Below, one piece after another: positions 12,408 to 14,802 of a stretch of 14,802 bases of DNA. The notes under the pieces were generated by a model. It was not told the origin of the DNA. It saw only the letters and a program-made list of their open reading frames with translations, and ran no database searches. Numbering within the stretch: position 1 is the first letter of the stretch; every line of letters starts with the position of its first letter. The position numbers and the translations under genes were made by a program. Origin of the DNA: Candidatus Saccharimonadota bacterium (GTDB taxonomy: Bacteria > Patescibacteriota > Saccharimonadia > Saccharimonadales > Saccharimonadaceae). Where the stretch lies: the NCBI GenBank assembly GCA_009777365.1, contig WRLZ01000007.1, forward strand, positions 1 to 14,802, given 5' to 3'.

Positions 12408-12416
12408 ATTATAGCA
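12408..12416 (-). promoter_or_regulatory. Extended -10 promoter of the P-type ATPase
   Basis: On the minus strand TGCTATAAT (12416-12408) with only 6 nt before ATG. Any transcript from it would begin at or next to the start codon. The -35 region (ACCCGC) is poor. Confidence 0.6.
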
Positions 12417-12481
12417 TGCGTTTTGATATAGCGGGTGCGGAGGTGGGGGTTTATGTATGATGGGAGAAAAAGAGCAAGCTC

Positions 12482-12510
12482 TTGACTTTTTCGCTGCGTT
12501 GTGCTATAAT
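12482..12510 (+). promoter_or_regulatory. Strong promoter of the Nudix gene
   Basis: TTGACT (12482-12487), 17-bp spacer ending GTTGTGC, TATAAT (12505-12510), then a second TATAAT at 12515-12520. It is nearly identical in the spacer to the promoter at 2705-2733 and shares its downstream block with 4910-4941. Confidence 0.85.
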
Positions 12511-12516
12511 ATGGTA

Positions 12517-12615
12517 TAATGGGGAGTATTTGCTCCTGAGAGGACCTTAAAATCGTTAAGAAGTGGATTTGGGGTCTATTTAGCTATTTATCATGAATAT
12601 TGGAGGAGAGCAGAG
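12517..12615 (+). promoter_or_regulatory. Structured ~100-nt leader of the Nudix gene
   Basis: Hairpins GGAG-TATTTG-CTCC (12523-12536) and CTTAA-AATCG-TTAAG (12546-12560) lie upstream of GGAGGAG (12602-12608). Most other genes here have very short leaders, so this long one may be regulatory. No known riboswitch core is recognised. Confidence 0.4.
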
Positions 12616-13440
12616 ATGAGCCAGTTAACAGATGCTGAAAGATTTGCGGGAATGTTGGTGGATCAGGACGTTTATCCTGGGTATCCGCTACGCGCCAGAA
12701 GAAAGAGGATAAGCGGAGACGAGTATCGGAACTGGGTAAAAGAGGGTAGGCCGGCTGGAATTACTGTCGGGGTTGATAGTCATAAACATTACTTAGATGG
12801 ATTAAAGAAGGGAAAGGCTATTGGGCCTGCATTGAGTTACTTTGATGTGCCGTTCGCTGAGTCATTTCTCGGTCCGTATGAACGTGATGACCTTGGGCGA
12901 CCGGTGCATCCTTATGCGGAAGAATTGCTACTAACCGGATTGGCCGTGGAGGGATTAGGGTATTATTATACCTTTGGGCCGAATTTGGCGGTTGACCCGA
13001 TTGTTGTGGGGAAAAGCAACGATGGATACTTAAAAATAGTGGTAATTCGGCGGCGCGATACGGGACGAATGGCATTGCCGGGCGGGCATCTTGATAAGGG
13101 CGAAAGGCCTGAAGCGGCAGCACTTCGTGAGCTCCGCGAAGAAACCGATATTTGGTTGAAGAACGGTACGGGGGTCTTGGTATATAGAGGGCCTGTGCCG
13201 GACACTAGGTTGACGCTTAACGCGTGGCCGGAAACATCGGCGTTCTTGTTTATCGTTGATGATATTGACAGCCTGAAACCGGTAGCCGGAGATGATGCAA
13301 AAGAGGCGGAAATCGTGGTTGCGAACGAAGCCTTTTTCAAGAGCGTGCACCCTGGGCACGCGCAATATGTGTGCGAGGCTATTTGTATGCTTAGAGAAAA
13401 ATGCCGCTGGGAAGTCGATTTTGATGGAAGAGTGTGTTGA
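12616..13440 (+). CDS. Nudix hydrolase, NUDT9-like (probable ADP-ribose pyrophosphatase)
   Basis: 274 residues, predicted cytoplasmic. The Nudix box starts at Gly157: GHLDKGE (157-163), then RELREETDI (171-179), with catalytic E175/E176; the box Gly near its end is Asp178. Just before it, GYYYTFGPNLAVDPIVV (115-131) and VVIRRRDTGRMALPGG (142-157) match NUDT9-type ADP-ribose pyrophosphatases (GPN..ADPI, ..KRKDTGEWAIPGG). The N-terminal 110 residues (YPGYPLRARRKRIS..., GPYERDDLGRPVHP) correspond to the NUDT9 N-terminal domain. Expected reaction: ADP-ribose to AMP and ribose-5-phosphate, clearing NAD-derived ADP-ribose. The start is set by GGAGGAG 7 nt upstream. It is divergent from the P-type ATPase. 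Base use is more balanced than in the flanking genes, so acquisition from another source is possible. Confidence 0.85.
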   Translation: MSQLTDAERFAGMLVDQDVYPGYPLRARRKRISGDEYRNWVKEGRPAGITVGVDSHKHYLDGLKKGKAIGPALSYFDVPFAESFLGPYERDDLGRPVHPYAEELLLTGLAVEGLGYYYTFGPNLAVDPIVVGKSNDGYLKIVVIRRRDTGRMALPGGHLDKGERPEAAALRELREETDIWLKNGTGVLVYRGPVPDTRLTLNAWPETSAFLFIVDDIDSLKPVAGDDAKEAEIVVANEAFFKSVHPGHAQYVCEAICMLREKCRWEVDFDGRVC

Positions 13441-13463
13441 TTAACGATTTGGACTATAATTAG

Positions 13464-13495
13464 TGCCCTGCGAATGAGCGGGGCATTGATTTTTA
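13464..13495 (+). terminator. Terminator of the Nudix gene, merging into the next -35
   Basis: TGCCCTGC (13464-13471), loop GAATGA, GCGGGGCA (13478-13485): 8 bp with one G·U pair, then TTGATTTTTA. TTGATT (13486-13491) is both the T-tract and the -35 of the next promoter. Confidence 0.8.
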
Positions 13496-13514
13496 TACAG
13501 AAATAATGTAGAAT
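13486..13514 (+). promoter_or_regulatory. Promoter of the PH-domain/SurA-like operon
   Basis: TTGATT (13486-13491), 17-bp spacer, TAGAAT (13509-13514). The predicted transcription start coincides with the ATG at 13521, that is, a truly leaderless mRNA. Confidence 0.75.
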
Positions 13515-13520
13515 AAGGGT

Positions 13521-14099
13521 ATGAGTGAAAGCGAGTTTTTGGGGCAGAGGAAAGATGAGAAGGTGCTTGGGGTGTTTCGGAAGAGCCAGTATCAAACGCG
13601 GCGCGGGTATTATGTTTTGGTGGCGGCGCTGGCGATTGGGCTTGTGCCGCTTTTGATTTTTAGCAATCCGTGGAAAATGGTGTGGTGGTTTTCGATCACG
13701 GTGGTTGTTGCGGGGCTTGTGTATTTGGGGTATCAATATGTGTTGTGGTATTATACGGTGTTTGTTTTAACGAACGAGAGGCTTCGAGTGATTCAGCAGA
13801 ATGGGTTTTTCAGGCGGAGGACGACGGATTTGGAGTTGCATGGGGTGGCGAGCGTGAGCGTGGATACGCCGAATGTTTTGGGAGTTGTTTTTAAGTACGG
13901 AACTTTGCACATACAGTCGAACGTGGGGGAGATGACGATATTCAATATGAAAAATCCGGAGAGAGTTTGTGCGGATATTCAGAACGCTGTGGTGGAAGCC
14001 GGCGGACGGAAACCGGCGAAGCTGAAGTCCGACAAGAAAGAGGACAGCGAGCCGCGCGGCGAGATTATTTTCGAGGATGACGAAAGGATTATTATTTAA
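13521..14099 (+). CDS. Membrane-anchored bacterial PH-domain protein (bPH2/DUF304-like)
   Basis: 192 residues. Two adjacent membrane helices (about 29-47 and 53-72) are followed by a PH-like domain with the typical pattern YTVFVLTNERLRVIQQNGFFRRRTTDLEL...VASVSV (78-114) and GTLHIQSN (127-134). The charged C-terminal tail is Lys/Glu/Asp-rich (165-192). Such proteins (YdbS/YdbT-like) are envelope proteins of poorly defined role. No ribosome binding site is needed if the mRNA is leaderless, as the promoter suggests. The TAA stop overlaps the next start as TAATG, so it forms an operon with the SurA-like gene. Confidence 0.82.
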   Translation: MSESEFLGQRKDEKVLGVFRKSQYQTRRGYYVLVAALAIGLVPLLIFSNPWKMVWWFSITVVVAGLVYLGYQYVLWYYTVFVLTNERLRVIQQNGFFRRRTTDLELHGVASVSVDTPNVLGVVFKYGTLHIQSNVGEMTIFNMKNPERVCADIQNAVVEAGGRKPAKLKSDKKEDSEPRGEIIFEDDERIII

Positions 14100-14802
14100 T
14101 GCTTGGCAAGAAAATGAAGAGCGAGCAAATCACGAGCGAGAATATTCACAAACATCGCAAGGCGATTCTCAAGAACGGACGAAAGTTTAAGTTTCCGGTG
14201 CAGTATTTGCAACATAGGGTGATTATAAACACGATAATTATAGGGGTGCTTGTGTTGGCGGTGATTTCGGGGGTGAGTTATTGGCAGTTGTATCATATGC
14301 ATAATACCGGGGATGTGCTTTATGGGATTACGAGGATTTTGCCGCTGAACGCTGCGAGGATTGACGGGCATCCGGTGCGGTTTAGCGATTATTTGGCATC
14401 ATATCGAAGTAGTGTGGCGGTGATTGAGCGGCAGGAGGGTGAATTGCCGAACACTCCGGAGACTGCGGCGCGACTTATGGAGCTTAGGCGAGAGGCTATG
14501 GATACGGCGTTGGAGAATGCTTTCGCGTTGGGGTTGGCGCGGGAACTGGGTATTAGCATATCGAGGGAAGAGATTGAGGAACAGTTGGTTCGACAAAGGA
14601 ACACGACCGGGGCGGAGGTTTCGGAGGCGAGTTTTGGGAAGATTATTAGGGACAATTTCAATTTGAGCTTGGCGGAGTATAAGAGGCTCTTTATTGAGTT
14701 GCCGCTCTATCGCTCTAGGGTCGCTGTGGAGATTGATGAGCATGCGCCAGGGTTGCTTCTGGATGTGGCGAGACTTAGGGGGGAGGGGAAGAGTATGCGG
14801 GA
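14099..14802 (+). CDS. SurA-like membrane-anchored foldase/peptidyl-prolyl isomerase, 3' end beyond window
   Basis: The frame is open from ATG at 14099 to the window edge (234 codons visible). A basic cytoplasmic N-terminus (1-40) precedes one membrane helix (VIINTIIIGVLVLAVISGVSY, 41-61), so the rest is outside the membrane. After it, ARIDGHPVRFSDYLASY (86-102) and long helices with LGISISREEIEEQL (150-163), FGKIIRDNFNLSLAEYKRLF (179-198) follow the SurA/PrsA N-terminal chaperone domain pattern (A.VDG.PI...DY; G..VS..E....). A parvulin domain, if present, lies beyond the window. The likely role is folding or escorting exported proteins. It starts within the stop of the PH-domain gene (TAATG), so it is translationally coupled. 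It is partial only because the window ends. Confidence 0.8.
   Translation, partial: MLGKKMKSEQITSENIHKHRKAILKNGRKFKFPVQYLQHRVIINTIIIGVLVLAVISGVSYWQLYHMHNTGDVLYGITRILPLNAARIDGHPVRFSDYLASYRSSVAVIERQEGELPNTPETAARLMELRREAMDTALENAFALGLARELGISISREEIEEQLVRQRNTTGAEVSEASFGKIIRDNFNLSLAEYKRLFIELPLYRSRVAVEIDEHAPGLLLDVARLRGEGKSMR

Noticed and set aside
9931..12414. Long + strand frames opposite the P-type ATPase
   Set aside because: All are antisense shadows created by the G/C-biased codons of the ATPase; none has a ribosome binding site or recognisable domain.

Overview
The window reads as chromosomal DNA from a small-genome bacterium, most likely Patescibacteria/CPR and perhaps Saccharibacteria. That placement is an inference from gene content and style, not from a marker gene. 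It uses the standard bacterial code: TGA ends the genes stopping at 4153, 4866 and 13440. It has four tRNA genes with encoded CCA ends, short intergenic gaps and many clear sigma-70-type promoters, several with an extended -10 (TGn). The + strand is G-rich whichever strand is coding, so it is probably the leading strand of replication. No rRNA, CRISPR array or complete insertion sequence is visible.

Layout. 43-777: LiaF-like membrane protein. 778-1318: gene-free stretch with TGTTTCACG half-site repeats, an IS200/IS605-style hairpin and a GC-rich foldable segment. 1319-1395: initiator tRNA, followed by a gap holding what looks like a decayed copy of it. 1779-2474: TVP38/DedA-type (VTT) membrane protein. 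2526-2692: tRNA-Lys and tRNA-Arg. 2785-3360: isoprenylcysteine-methyltransferase-like membrane protein. 3410-4866: two-gene operon of a DUF2238-like membrane protein and undecaprenyl diphosphate synthase (uppS). 4887-5034: strong promoter followed by hairpins and no ORF. 5080-5154: tRNA-Trp.

5264-8632 differs in composition from its surroundings. It holds a coiled-coil/zinc-ribbon protein of unknown function, a candidate structured non-coding RNA with its own promoter and terminator (about 6335-6542), and on the minus strand a small orphan protein plus an HD-domain phosphohydrolase. 8751-9788 encodes a beta-lactamase-fold serine hydrolase. 9771-12401 (minus) encodes an MgtA-like P-type ATPase followed 3 nt later by a 48-residue single-pass membrane peptide. 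12616-13440 is a NUDT9-like Nudix hydrolase with a structured leader. 13521-14802 is a bacterial PH-domain protein and a SurA-like secreted/anchored chaperone cut off by the window edge.

A common theme is the cell envelope: lipid-carrier synthesis (uppS), VTT lipid-scramblase-like protein, LiaF-like stress sensor, SurA-like foldase, PH-domain protein and ion pump. The main regulatory themes are leaderless or near-leaderless genes, with the -10 box 6-16 nt before the start codon, and terminators whose U-tract runs straight into the -35 box of the next gene. The best candidates for something undescribed are the structured RNA at 6335-6542 in the atypical island, the short transcription unit at 4887-5034 that shares its promoter/leader with the Nudix gene, and the micropeptide attached to the P-type ATPase.
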